A stretch of 64,000 bases of DNA from assembly GCA_921293015.1 (NCBI GenBank), contig OV121081.1, positions 50,741,877-50,805,876 on the forward strand. Reading direction: 5' to 3'. The translations under genes were made by a program, and so were the position numbers. This stretch comes from Phorcus lineatus. Its lineage: Eukaryota; Mollusca; Gastropoda; Trochida; Trochidae. Below, in pieces: positions 21,791 through 32,967 of the stretch. Under the pieces are notes generated by a model. That model ran no database searches, was not told the origin of the DNA, and worked only from the letters and a program-made list of their open reading frames with translations. Each line of letters opens with the position of its first letter. The stretch's first letter is position 1.

Positions 21791-22271
21791 GTTTCATATT
21801 TTCCCTTATTAAAACAGTGGCAAAATACCATCTGTTCAATCAAAATATCGTCCCTTAATTTGCGACTTCATCTTTATATTTCAAAATAAGGATATTTTCT
21901 CATTTAAATGATGATAGAAATGCTAATAAGTCAACAGTTTGCAACTAATTTACATGAATATTAGTTAAATGATCTACTAGACATTATCAATATATATTTT
22001 CCCTTTTATCTGCTCTTATTAACTTTCAAGAATTAAGTCTTAATTAAGTTAATCATTTCCTCACGTCAATGTCCGGTTTTCGATCCTTATTACAATATGA
22101 ACCTGTTCACTGTCTCCTTACTGATCATATCAGCTATAAAATGCTGATTTAATGTTGAGACAACTATTTCTCGGTTGTGCATCATCCTCAAAGGTCGACT
22201 CCAACATCAAACTCTGTAATCCTCTAGATAGATCACGTGATTTGACTGTTTTTGGGGTTTGTTACTTAACA
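21791..22271. other. AT-rich stretch, nothing identified
   Basis: No gene, repeat family or RNA signal could be supported here. Confidence 0.5.
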
Positions 22272-22578
22272 TCCTCAACCTTCTATTGGTGAGGTGAGTT
22301 GGTTTTTAACGCAGCTTTCAAGATTTATTCACTTATATCGCGGCTACTAGCTAGTATTATTGCAGGGAGAAAGCCCGCATCACCATGGTGGCTATGCAAT
22401 GCGGTAAAACCTGCGAGCATTGGCTGTAACTACCGCTGAAATTCAGTGTAGCTTTGCACCCACACCTGACTGCGTGTAGAATAGTTTCTATTACAGACAT
22501 AGTTGGCGAGCCCCTGGAGGTATTCGAACCTCAGACCTGATCCGAAGCCGAACGCGCCACCCACTGCGCTACTTCTAT
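22272..22578 (-). mobile_element. tRNA-derived SINE, family 1
   Basis: On the minus strand the tRNA-like head comes first: A box TAGCGCAGTGG and B box GGTTCGAATAC (22,520-22,575). The body (GCACCCACACCTGACTGCG, GCAGGGAGAAAGCC on the plus strand) follows, ending in AACTCACCTCACC at about 22,272. The same family is found at 34,072-34,330 and, headless, at 36,073-36,285. SINEs are mobilised by LINE enzymes. Confidence 0.8.
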
Positions 22579-23330
22579 GAGAGATTTGCAAACTTATACT
22601 TTCATGTCAATATTTCCTTGGCAGTGTCGAGAATAAAAATTACGAAATTCAAATAATGTATGTATCTAGTTAAAATATTTGTTGTATGATAATAAAGTAT
22701 ATAAGTATCTATTTTATGGTAAAATACATTTTACTCTGTGACCTTGAAATTGATAAAAACACGATAAAAAGTTGATTTGTTCTAACAAAAGTTATCTCCC
22801 CTGGATATACAATTTTACAGATAAGGAGTATTTGATTGTTAATGTCTATGCTATCCTTTGGTAACATATAATGTTTTTGTTCTTGCATATCATTTAAGTG
22901 TGAAAATACAATAAAAAGTTTCATTTACAAAATACAAAAAAACAATATATATTATTCACATATTTTATTCAAATAAATGTATTTTGAACGCTACTTCAAG
23001 TGTGATTTATCCCATAGGGCCTCGTTGTTGCCTTTGTTTGTTTTACATAGGTCTTTATTGTATTTTACCGTAATACATAAATAGAACAATGTAAACTTAA
23101 TAATCGTGATAGTCATAAGGTCTCAAAACCATCAAGTCATCTTATCGACAAACGGAAAATCAATTCATCGGTTGTATAAATAAGATTTGATGATTAAATG
23201 ACCGAATTATCCATTGGAGTCACAATGTGAATGCATGAATCATAAATATGTAAATATTCACAGACCTTCAATTTGTGCACGAAAAGTCAAAATTCGGATT
23301 CACCGCCTTCACAAATACGCCGGATACAGA
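22579..23330. other. AT-rich stretch, nothing identified
   Basis: Only short spurious open frames are present, and no feature is supported. Confidence 0.5.
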
Positions 23331-24180
23331 AAGGTGCAACTAGTTTCACAACGCATGAACGAGTTGACACAGGCTTTGATCGAGTCGTAGAGTTCGAACA
23401 AGAGTACTGAATGACTTGTTTAAAATGTAGCTGAGTTGAGAACGGCATTATCAGTTTCAAATGTATTCGTTGTGCTATGATCTAACATGTTCTGAAAACC
23501 GTAAACTAGTTGCTGTAAGCTTGAACGCGTTTTAGGCTGTCACTTGATCACGAGGTCCAAAATGCGAACTAGTTCAAACGAGGTCTGAGCGAGTTGTTGA
23601 GTCGAAAGTATTTTAGATTTTGGGAAGAGATCACCAACAATGCAGTTGAACCTAATATGCTGTTTTTCAACCAAATGGTGTCCGTGTGTGTAGCCAAAAG
23701 CAATCCTTAACCTTGAAACTTTAGAACAATTGTGATTTTTTTTAATCCGAAAAAGAGTTTTAGGTTTCACATTCAAGTATTAGCATTAAGAACACGTTAT
23801 GTTACATACTTCTAAAATCCACAAAACATATCTAAGTAAATTTAAAGCGTTTGCCTGACGTGGAAAGGATACTTCCACATAATAGCTTTGTTAGGCTTGT
23901 CAGTTGGATGTGCGTTTTAGCGTCTTAATGTGCGTAGCGTGGAACGAGTTGTATAGACGCGATTTAGTTGGTAGAGAAAGAAAAATCTTTTACAATAATT
24001 TAGGTAAAAGTTGAAAGTTTTGAAGTTAAGTGATTTTTTGTTGAAAACATGGAACGGCTTTTAGAAGTGGAATTATGTTGATGCGTAGAATGTGTTGGAG
24101 ATTGGTGATTTAGTTTGTGAAGGTTTTGAACGAGCTGTTGAATTTTAGAGTACTTTGATGCGCAGAACGAGTTGTGGAAT
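23330..24180. repeat. Decayed palindrome array
   Basis: Degenerate words such as CATGAACGAGTTG, TTGAACGCGTTT, GCGAACTAGTTC, GTGGAACGAGTTG and GCGATTTAGTTGG are present. The ATTTAGTT half-unit resembles the array at 11.2-13.5 kb. The spacing is irregular. Confidence 0.55.
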
Positions 24181-26050
24181 TGATATAAGTTTGGTGAGAG
24201 CAGAGCCTTCAATTATTACAATGGTTTTGTTTATCCCTTTGAATTATAATGTCTCCAATAATACAAACTCTTGTATATCTCCGAGCCTATTCGTGTTCGG
24301 GATTCGAAAGCAAAACTTCAGAGTCAGGCGACACAGCCAGTTCTCAACAACTCGACTAAAAGGGCCTCGACAAAAAACGAAGGTTAGTTGAGCTATTGTT
24401 ATAATCGATTTCTACCTGGGCCAATACGGATATACTTTCTTAATAGTATCCGGTTCAGTTGCATGTTGCAAAACGGTAATTCAAATTATATTTAAATAAG
24501 CAGTTAATTATTTATGATAATTTCGAGGTCCAAAGTTTCTTCGAGTTCAGGCTCAAACTCTGTCCTTAATTTTATGATGGAAACATTCCTTAAAGACACG
24601 TTTACACATTATGGTTGTTTAACAAACAAAGTTTCGTTGTCCTACCCTGTAAGGTTTTTTGAGTTTTCATTTCATCAACAACAGATCACACTACAAATCT
24701 GAAAAAATCTACAAGCTTACATTTACACATCATAATATAGTTTCACATATCATTTTTGGTTTAGCTATAGGAATTGACGTATATATTTCACAACGATAGA
24801 TTTCTGTCTAACATTATCCTGAAAAGAGCCAAAATTAAGAATGTCCAATAGATTGAAAAGGATTATTGTGTCAACTCTGATTGAGCAAGTTCTTTAGTTT
24901 GAATTCTGGTCTTAAACTAACCCCTGCAATATGTGTTTACTTAAAATACAGTGAACATAAAAGTTTAAGAAAATGATAAAAAGACAAAACTACTTTTATC
25001 ATTCCGAAAACATATATACATAATTACATACATACACACACAAAGTGTTTTAATGTCTATCAAGATGCCTTTGTCCCTTGTATACAAATGAATAATTTTG
25101 TATGGGACAGAGGCCATTAAAATTGAAAAATTCCGTATGTCCCAAAAGAAGGAAGTAATTAAAAATCTCAAAAGAACAACTAATCATTGTGTCGATCTTA
25201 ATGTTAGTTTCCCTAAAATAGGCCTCACGTTATTTTTAGTTCTTGTCCAGAAAATTATCCTTAAAAGCGTGTCCATGGAAAAGACCAAAATTGATAGATC
25301 AAAGAAATTGGAAATCGCAAAATGAAGATGAAGACTGTTCCATAAACCAAATTCCAAACACAAAGGACGTACGCGTTTTAAAAAAATACAAGTTACGTAA
25401 TAAATGAAATAAAAAGTTTAAGGAAGTTGAAAATCCTTTAAGGAACACTACATGCAAAGTTTTTGTAATAAAGGCGTGTGATGATTACATCTAGGCGGGA
25501 AGCTAAAATCTGTGTTCACTTTGAAACGATAACAATTGATGAAGGAGGACGGCGAAATTCCAAAGAAAAAACACAAAACTTATACACAACGTTTGGTCAA
25601 TATACCTGGAGCCAAGTACCCTAATGTATAATGTTTCATTTCTGATCCGGAAACAATATTTGTAAATATTCTCGAGGGAAATGTCCATATATAAGGACGA
25701 AGTAGATTGAAAAAAGGCACGTTACAAAATTTCAGTATGTGTTTCCACGGTCAAAAATAAAAATTAAAATGGAAATTTAAAAGACACCACCAAAATGTCA
25801 AGTTTCAATGAGCTAAGGCTAATGGTATTCAAGTTGTGATCCGGGGAAAAAACGACGGAGGACATTTATAGATCTCCTTCGAAATCCATCAATAAGCTGT
25901 ATGTAACTATATTATCTATTCTTCAAGCACATTCGGAATAAGCTCGCATCAAAGAGAAATCACTACGTCTGGATCGAGTTTCCAGGGCCATTAACACGTT
26001 GGTACATTGTAAGGTGTTTTAAAAAAAACCTCATTCGTATCTTTTGTTGA
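24181..26050. other. Non-coding stretch with dispersed-repeat texture
   Basis: No gene is supported. Phrases such as GAAAAGAGCCAAAATT (24,823) and TGATCCGGAAACAA (25,643), and the similar TGATCCGGGGAAAA (25,836), suggest decayed copies of a dispersed repeat. No boundaries could be set. Confidence 0.4.
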
Positions 26051-28870
26051 AAATGACATGACAGCATATTGATAGAATATTATGAGGAAAAACATGTACC
26101 TGATCTAGTAAAAATCGAAAACTGTGTCGGAAAGTTTAGTTGAATTCCATGATACATCTCTCCTTTTGCCAAACAACTGTTCAACTAGTTTGGCGAGACG
26201 ATGAACTAGTTCGGTGAACTAGTTGAGAACTAGTTGTTGAAAAGTCGGAACGCGTTCTGCCTCTGGTCGTATTGCTGATTTAAATCAGTCATGATTAATT
26301 TGTCTATGAAATAACAGGAAACCTACATGTACCTTGATGTCAAAGGGGGAATGAGTTTAGAGTCTTGCGAACTAGTTGTAAAAAGTCAAAACGCGTTCTA
26401 GACATTTGCAACTAGTTCTAGAAATGTTGACAATCGGGTAACTTGAAAGCAAATCATATCGAGAGAATATTACGAGCAAAAAGATGTACGTGATCTAATG
26501 TAAAATCGAAAACTGTGTCAGTAAAAATTAAGTTAAATTCCGTGATACACCTCTCCTTTTGTTCTACAACTGTTCTTTTCGGCGAGACAACAAACTCATT
26601 TAAATGAAATCTATATGCTCCACTACATTACCGAAATTAGTCCAGTGAGATGTATAACCTGCGTAACGGAGAGGAGCAATATTATATTTTATTCAATGAC
26701 ATTGGCGGGACGATGAACTTGTTCACAAGAGCTTGAAATAGTTGTAAACTACTTGTGAACTACTTGTGAACTTCTTGTGAACTAGTTGTTGAAAAGTCGG
26801 AACGAGTTGTTGAGAAGTCGGAACAAGTTCAACCTCTGGTCGTATTACAGAATCATGTTTCATTTGTCTATGAAATAACAGGGAACCTACATGTACCTTG
26901 ATGTCAAATACAGAATGAGTTTAGAGTCTTAGGAACTAGTTGTAAAAAGTCAGAATGCGTGACATGTACAACTAGTTCTAGAAATGCTGATAATCGGGTA
27001 ACTTGACAGCATATCATATCGAGAGAAAATTATGACCAAAAACATTTACGTGATCTAATGTAAAATCGATAACTGTGTCAGTAAAAATTAAGTTGATTTC
27101 AGTGATACACCTCTCCTCTTGTCCTACAACTGTTCAACTAGTTCGGCGAGACGATGAACTAGTTCGCAAGAGCGTGAACTAGTTGTTGAAAAGTCGGAAC
27201 GAGTTCTACCTCTGGTCGTACAGCAAATTTAAATCAATCATGTTTCATTTGTCTATGAAATAACAGGAGTCCTACATGTACCTTGATGTCAAAGGGGGAA
27301 TGAGTTTAGAGTCTTGCGAACTAGTTGTAAAAAGTCAAAACGCGTTCTAGACATTTGCAACTAGTTCTAGAAATGTTGTTAATTGGGTAACTTGAAAGCA
27401 AATCATATCGAGAGAATATTACGAGCAAAAAGATGTACATGATCTAATGTAAAATCGAAAACTGTGTCAGCAAAAATTAAGTTGAATCCCGTGATACACT
27501 TCTCCTTTTATCCTACAACTGTTCGGCGAGACAACAATCTCATTCAAATGCTCCACTACATTACCGAAAATTTCAGACTGTTTTCCGAATGTCGAACTGC
27601 CTAAATTTCCGAATGAATGTATTGTATGTACTTTCAATCTACCCCAGCTTAGTTTGGTGGACAAAAAAGTCAAATCGAAGCTATGGAGTTATCTTTCGCA
27701 AAGCAAACTCTGCATACCTCAACGTTATCCTTTAGTAGACGGTACTAAATCAAAATGCGTCTTCTGGAAACAGATACGTTGAATAAAAGTTTCGTCTTTA
27801 GTTTGTAGTAATCGTTTAATAATTTTTAATTTCGGGAAAAAATTATATCATAAACATGCTGAAAAAAGAATATCCCCAAAACATGTGCAAATACCATTAA
27901 GAACTTTCTTGATGATTATATATTAGTCACTTGCGACGTTTATATGCAAATGAGATTGACCCCAGTTTCGTCAATGACTGACAGGTTATAAATAACTCTG
28001 CTGTATGAGTAATCGTAAATGGAGTGAGAAAAACTATCTCAACTTCATTTCCGTAATATCATAATGTTTTAATAGTGTCTCAAACTCATGTTCGATCATG
28101 ATGTAGATCATTGAGTGGCACGCATTATGATTGTATGTAGGTATCTGCTGCAAGCCAATGAGAGTTACAGGGCAGAAGTTAACCTGACGGCTTGAGTAAA
28201 AGAGCCAAGTGAGTTGTATAACCTGCGTAACGTAGAGCAGCAATAATATATTTTATTCAATGAGATTGGCGGGAAGATGAACTTGTTCTCAAGAGCGTGA
28301 ACTAGTTGTTGAAAAGTCGCAACGAGTTGTTGAAAAGTCGGAACGAGTTCTACCCCTGGTCGTATTGCACATTTAAATGAATCATGTTTCATTTTTCTGT
28401 GAAAAAACAGGAACCTACACATACCTTGATGTCAAATACAGAATGAGTTTAGAGTCTTGTCCTAGAAATGTTGATAATCGGGTAACTTGACAGCAAATCA
28501 TATTGAGAGAATATTACGAGCAAAAACATTTACGTGATCTAATGTAAAATCCTACAACTGTTCAACTAGTTCGGCGAGACGATGAACTAGTTCGCAAGAG
28601 CGTGAACTAGTTGTGAACTAGTTGTTGAAAAGTCGGAACGAGTTCTACCTCTGGTCGTATTGCAGATTTAAATCAATCAATCATGTTTCATTTGTCTATG
28701 AAATAACAGGAATCCTACATGTACCTTGATGTCAAATGGGGAATGAGTTAAAATCGAGACATTTACAACTAGTTCTAGAAATGTTGAACTAGTTCTCGAA
28801 TCCTTAAACGAGTTATTTTGGTATTCATTTTTTCCAGTCCAAGTGATACGAAATCGAGTTTGTTGAATGT
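26050..28870. repeat. Tandem ~392 bp units carrying palindrome words
   Basis: Unit starts (ACAACTGTTC followed by GGCGAGAC) lie at about 26,169, 26,562, 27,121, 27,512 and 28,551. The two uninterrupted steps are 393 and 391 bp; the others contain insertions. Each unit has GGCGAGACGATGAAC, GAACTAGTTGTTGAAAAGTC, GGAACGAGTT, CTCTGGTCGTATTGC, CCTTGATGTCAAA and GATCTAATGTAAAATCG. The same unit occurs at 10,555-11,100. Short frames in it are not genes. Confidence 0.8.
27568..28205. other. ~640 bp insertion in a 392 bp-type unit
   Basis: The sequence around CTCCACTACATTACCGAAA (27,550) should run straight into GTGAGNTGTATAACCTGCG, as it does at 26,620-26,660. Instead about 640 bp intervenes. No coding potential or terminal repeat was recognised, so its nature is open. 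Confidence 0.5.
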
Positions 28871-31117
28871 GAAATCGTTTAATGATTATTAACATTTTTG
28901 CATAAATGATTAATTTGTCAGCAATATCAGGCGATCTGTTACTTATCTACATGTATTTTGACCCCTTAACAACTTGGCATGAACGCGAGAACTAGTTCTA
29001 GAGCAATGATCGAGTTGTTGCAAGGCTGACCCCAGTTCCACCTGTATGATTAATCAACTGGAAGTATTTCATTAATAACTATTTTAGATACCGGTTGTAT
29101 CTTTCATATTTGAATCTTAAACTTTACAAGTCTTTTTGATTTTAAGGACCAAAAATCTGATAACGTACAACAGTTTTATGAATAATCTTGTAGCTTCTAA
29201 ATCTTTTCAGAAAGAAAGATTGAAAGATATTTTCTATGATAAATGAAAATCGACAGCATAAATACTTTCAAATAGAACAGATTGCGATATTGGGTTCTGC
29301 TCCGCATAACACGTGCAAAACGTGGAACGCGTTTAGCAAAGTTTGCAGGGGCAACTGATTTATTTGAGGAAATTAATCATGATTTCATTGAAGAACAATG
29401 ATGAAGTTTGTGAGAAGAAATGAATATTTTAACAAAAGTGTTATATTTTCTGTCCGAGTTAAAATAGTGTTATTTATTGTGTGGTTAAAGCAATACAACA
29501 AATGTTTAATGGTAAATACTATTTCATTGGTATACACAAGTACAAAGTAATCATTTGATTTTTAAAAAGTGCAAACGGCAAGGGCAACAGTTTTTGTTAG
29601 CAAATGCAATGGCGTCTTTCAAAATTGATTTATTTAAAAAATGGTTTCAGTATTGTGGAAATTATGTTTTCGTCGACTTGCATGAGTTGGTTTCACGAGA
29701 TTGTAATATGTAGAGTTAGCTTTAACAAAATTATTTGGGTATATTATTGTGAAATTAAGTAGACAATTTGAAGGTTGGAAGATTCGTTTTGGGAGATTTT
29801 GAGACGGGGATTTTTGTCGACCTACTTCAACTGGTTGAAGTATCGTTGTCAACCAATATCATAGAATGTTGTGAAAGTTGTCCGAAGCGTTGTACATTTT
29901 AGAAAGAGTATTGCTCACTGATTATGTTGATAAAAATAACTATCGGTATACTGTTTTGAAAAACTGAAATAGGTAAAGTTGAACCATGTTGTTGTTGAAC
30001 ATTGCGTTATGCTTTTCGTTCAGTGTATTCAAAACATAAGTTTGCTAGTAGTGCTAAAAATAAAAATATTTTAGGAGGTTATTAGATTTTCAGAAAAGGT
30101 TTAGCGGAAAATACAATTATCTTGCGCGTTTTGAATCTAATCTGTTTGCCTCTCATACTACTAAGGACCTACATGTAACAAACTGTGCGAACTGCGGTAC
30201 ACGTTCCAAAAAGCGTGAACTACATGTAGTTAGGAGCTGGAAAACTTCGTAGAGTTATTACGCGTTTTTGATTTTTGGATTGAGCTATTTCATATTCCAA
30301 ATAGGATTTTTTTTTCGAATACCACGTTTTTACACGCGCAAGGAAAACGGGCTTACAAGCCATGATAGGCTTTGTCTTAGCATGAAATTGCATCCTTACG
30401 GACGCGTTGTATTCAGTTGAAACACGTTCTGTGTTCCTTGAACTAGTTGTGAGAAAATGAACTAGTTCCACTAAGAATGAACGCAATTTTGCGCGAGTCA
30501 AGAGAATATTTCAAAATGTCAAGTGAGGATTTCGAAATAAATAGATAATTCAAACCAAAACTAAAACGCCATCATGAAAGTTGATGAAAACAAACAAATA
30601 ATTCCGTCCTTATCTTCAAAGTTTGCACCGGATCGTCTTGTGTGTTTGTTAAGATGCGTTAAGCTTGAATTGATACTAGTCTTCATTTACTATTGACAGA
30701 TAAGTGTTCTTAAGATATAATTCATTGTTGGGACATCACCAAAACTCAATATTTTGACAATCATTTAAAAGTGTGTTTTTTTAGCTTTGATACGTATTAA
30801 CATATTTGAATTTATATTATCGACAAATGCCAGTCTATGGGAATAACTTGATTCCATTTTTTAAAACTTAAACGACAGTCTTGTTTGTGTGAGGAGCAGA
30901 TATTTTACGTCCCGTTTACATGTTTACTAGTCACATAGCTTATTTGAAACTTCAAACTCAAATGTCTCTGATTGTAAGATAGGTTTTCTTTTAAATGATC
31001 GGTGAGCGCCAGAAACAAAATATAAAGACGCAGATAAACTAAACTGATTAAACTTGAAATAGTCAAGTAAATACTTAAAACAATTAATTAAAAGCATGTC
31101 GGCTTAATCTTAATCTA
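28871..31117. other. Non-coding stretch with sparse palindrome words
   Basis: Single words occur at about 28,990 (GAACTAGTTC), 29,324 (GGAACGCGTTT) and 30,438-30,480 (GAACTAGTTG, GAACTAGTTCC). No gene, RNA or bounded repeat is supported. Confidence 0.5.
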
Positions 31118-31262
31118 CCCGTAGCCTCTCCCTGTCCCTGCTCCTTTCTGTCGATCTGTCCGCCTGCGTGTCTGTCTGTCTGTCTCTCTCTCCGTCTGTC
31201 TGTCTGCGTTTCTGTCTGTCTGTCTGTCTCTGTCCCTCTCTGTCTCTCTCTCCCTGTGTCTG

Positions 31263-31348
<86 letters not shown>

Positions 31349-31398
31349 CCTCTCTGTCTCTCTCTCCCTGTGTCTGTCTCTCTGTCTCTGTCTCTCTG

Positions 31399-31432
<34 letters not shown>

Positions 31433-31440
31433 TGTCTCTC

Positions 31441-31500
<60 letters not shown>
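31118..31500 (+). repeat. Long CT / CTGT microsatellite
   Basis: Almost pure pyrimidine-G repeat: TCTG and TC units, including long uninterrupted TC runs near 31,295-31,345 and 31,455-31,499. Open frames across it on both strands (Ser/Leu-rich on plus, Arg/Glu-rich on minus) are artefacts of the repeat. Confidence 0.97.
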
Positions 31501-31503
<3 letters not shown>

Positions 31504-31697
31504 ACAACATGCAATCTAAAAATAAAATCATCAAAATCATTTTCCGTTTCTTTAGACTGACACAGTTTTATGATATTTCAAATATCATGTCTTTGTTCGT
31601 TTCTTTACACTCTCAGTATTTTGAGTTAACCGCAACTGTCACTACGTTCTAGCTGGGGACTTAACTGTTCTGTTTAACGCGTCGTTTACCCTTTGAT

Positions 31698-31747
31698 GAA
31701 CGCGTTCATAGGCTCTAGAACGCGTTCATAGACTTTAGAACGCGTTC
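31698..31747. repeat. Three GAACGCGTTC palindromes exactly 20 bp apart
   Basis: GAACGCGTTC starts at 31,698, 31,718 and 31,738, joined by ATAGGCTCTA and ATAGACTTTA. It is the last clean occurrence of the palindrome theme; the receptor gene region begins about 1.2 kb further on. Confidence 0.9.
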
Positions 31748-31749
31748 GG

Positions 31750-32934
31750 CTTAATATTTTCTCTATATAAACTGAAATGTCACCTTAGGGGCTCGATAGG
31801 AATAAACTCTCGGCCGGTGCAGGGGGACCAGCCATTGAGATGGCGAAATAATTCTACAGTTTCAGAAATGTCCGTTGTTAAATCAGATTCTGTGAGAGCT
31901 ATTTTCTAACACGACCAGTAAATGGCATCTACGAGGGTAAATTGGCTGGTTCCTTCTCGAATTCCACATTCGCAATTTTTTTTTACAACAGTGGCAACCA
32001 GTAATGTCAAGCCCACGTGTGACGGATGTTTGACTGATAAGCGAGTTGTAAGAGGGCTAAGGAAAGCTTATGACATTTTGAAAGACATTTGATCTCTTTC
32101 TTGCTGTTGAGCGATAAATTCATTTGCATAATGGTGCAGCTCAATTTGTTGCAAATTTGTATATTCGGAGCAATAGAACTTTTTAAAACACATAGTATGT
32201 GTATATTTATTTTAAAGAAATGACTTCAAAATGTATTTAGTTCATGAAGGTAAAAACTTAAAACCAACCTGTTTTTAAAGGCCAACAGAGTATTGTATTA
32301 GAGTCAAATTTGTCAAACTACATAAATGATATTAAATCATCGTGAAGGATTGGTTGTTTCTGAAAACCACAATCTTAGAGCGTAACAGTTCAGATTAGCT
32401 AGGCCTTGTTCATTGCAATGCGCAACCGCTACTTTTAAACTCTGTCCTAAATCGAGCTATTTTCGGTCTTCTGGCGGATTTACCTTGCGGCAAAATGCTG
32501 TAAACGTGAATTTCCTTGCAATATTTCAGCCAATGAAAACACCAAATGTATAGATAACCTATTTGTTGTAACCGACATCTACGTAATGATGCATTCGCTA
32601 AAGAAGGCAACCTTTTTCTCTAAATAAAGATTCGAGGGAAGGGTACATTCGAATAAAGTGTTCGAAGAATAAAGAAATAACTGAGGCTTCTTGAATGAAA
32701 TGGCATCGCTGATTGCACTTTTGAGTTTTATTGCATCCGACAGGCTTAAACATATCTAGGCCGAGAAACATATCAAAATCATACATTTCATTAAAAACTA
32801 CATTTTAGAATATCAAAAGGTAATAGGTGAAACTAATTATTGCCGACGTGTGAATTTGAAAACCCTAAACATTCCTTTTGTTTAAAATTTTTGATATAAA
32901 TAAAACTAAGCAAATATACGTTACCAACTGAAGG
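31750..32934. other. No further receptor exon recognised
   Basis: This stretch lies downstream of the last exon found in the receptor gene. It was read on the minus strand for a membrane-spanning or terminal exon and none was convincing. Short minus-strand frames (32,410-32,610; 32,598-32,786) have no recognisable domain. Confidence 0.4.
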
Positions 32935-32967
32935 CCCTCCTTTCTTTGCATGGTCTCCTGTAGATAC
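32935..32967 (-). CDS. 33 nt diverged cassette exon
   Basis: It is bordered by TCTACAG and GTAACG and is phase 1-1, reading DHAKKGGPSVG in phase. Flanking words (ATACAAGAAGT) are shared with the 36 nt copies, so it is an older member of the same series, one codon shorter. It is the last exon recognised in the gene. Confidence 0.62.

Noticed and set aside
31110-31560. Open frames of 80-134 codons on both strands
   Set aside because: They are products of the CT/CTGT microsatellite (Ser/Leu-rich or Arg/Glu-rich) and have no coding support.
32598-32786. Candidate terminal exon of the receptor on the minus strand
   Set aside because: No hydrophobic membrane span, no matching phase-1 acceptor that could be defended, and no family similarity.
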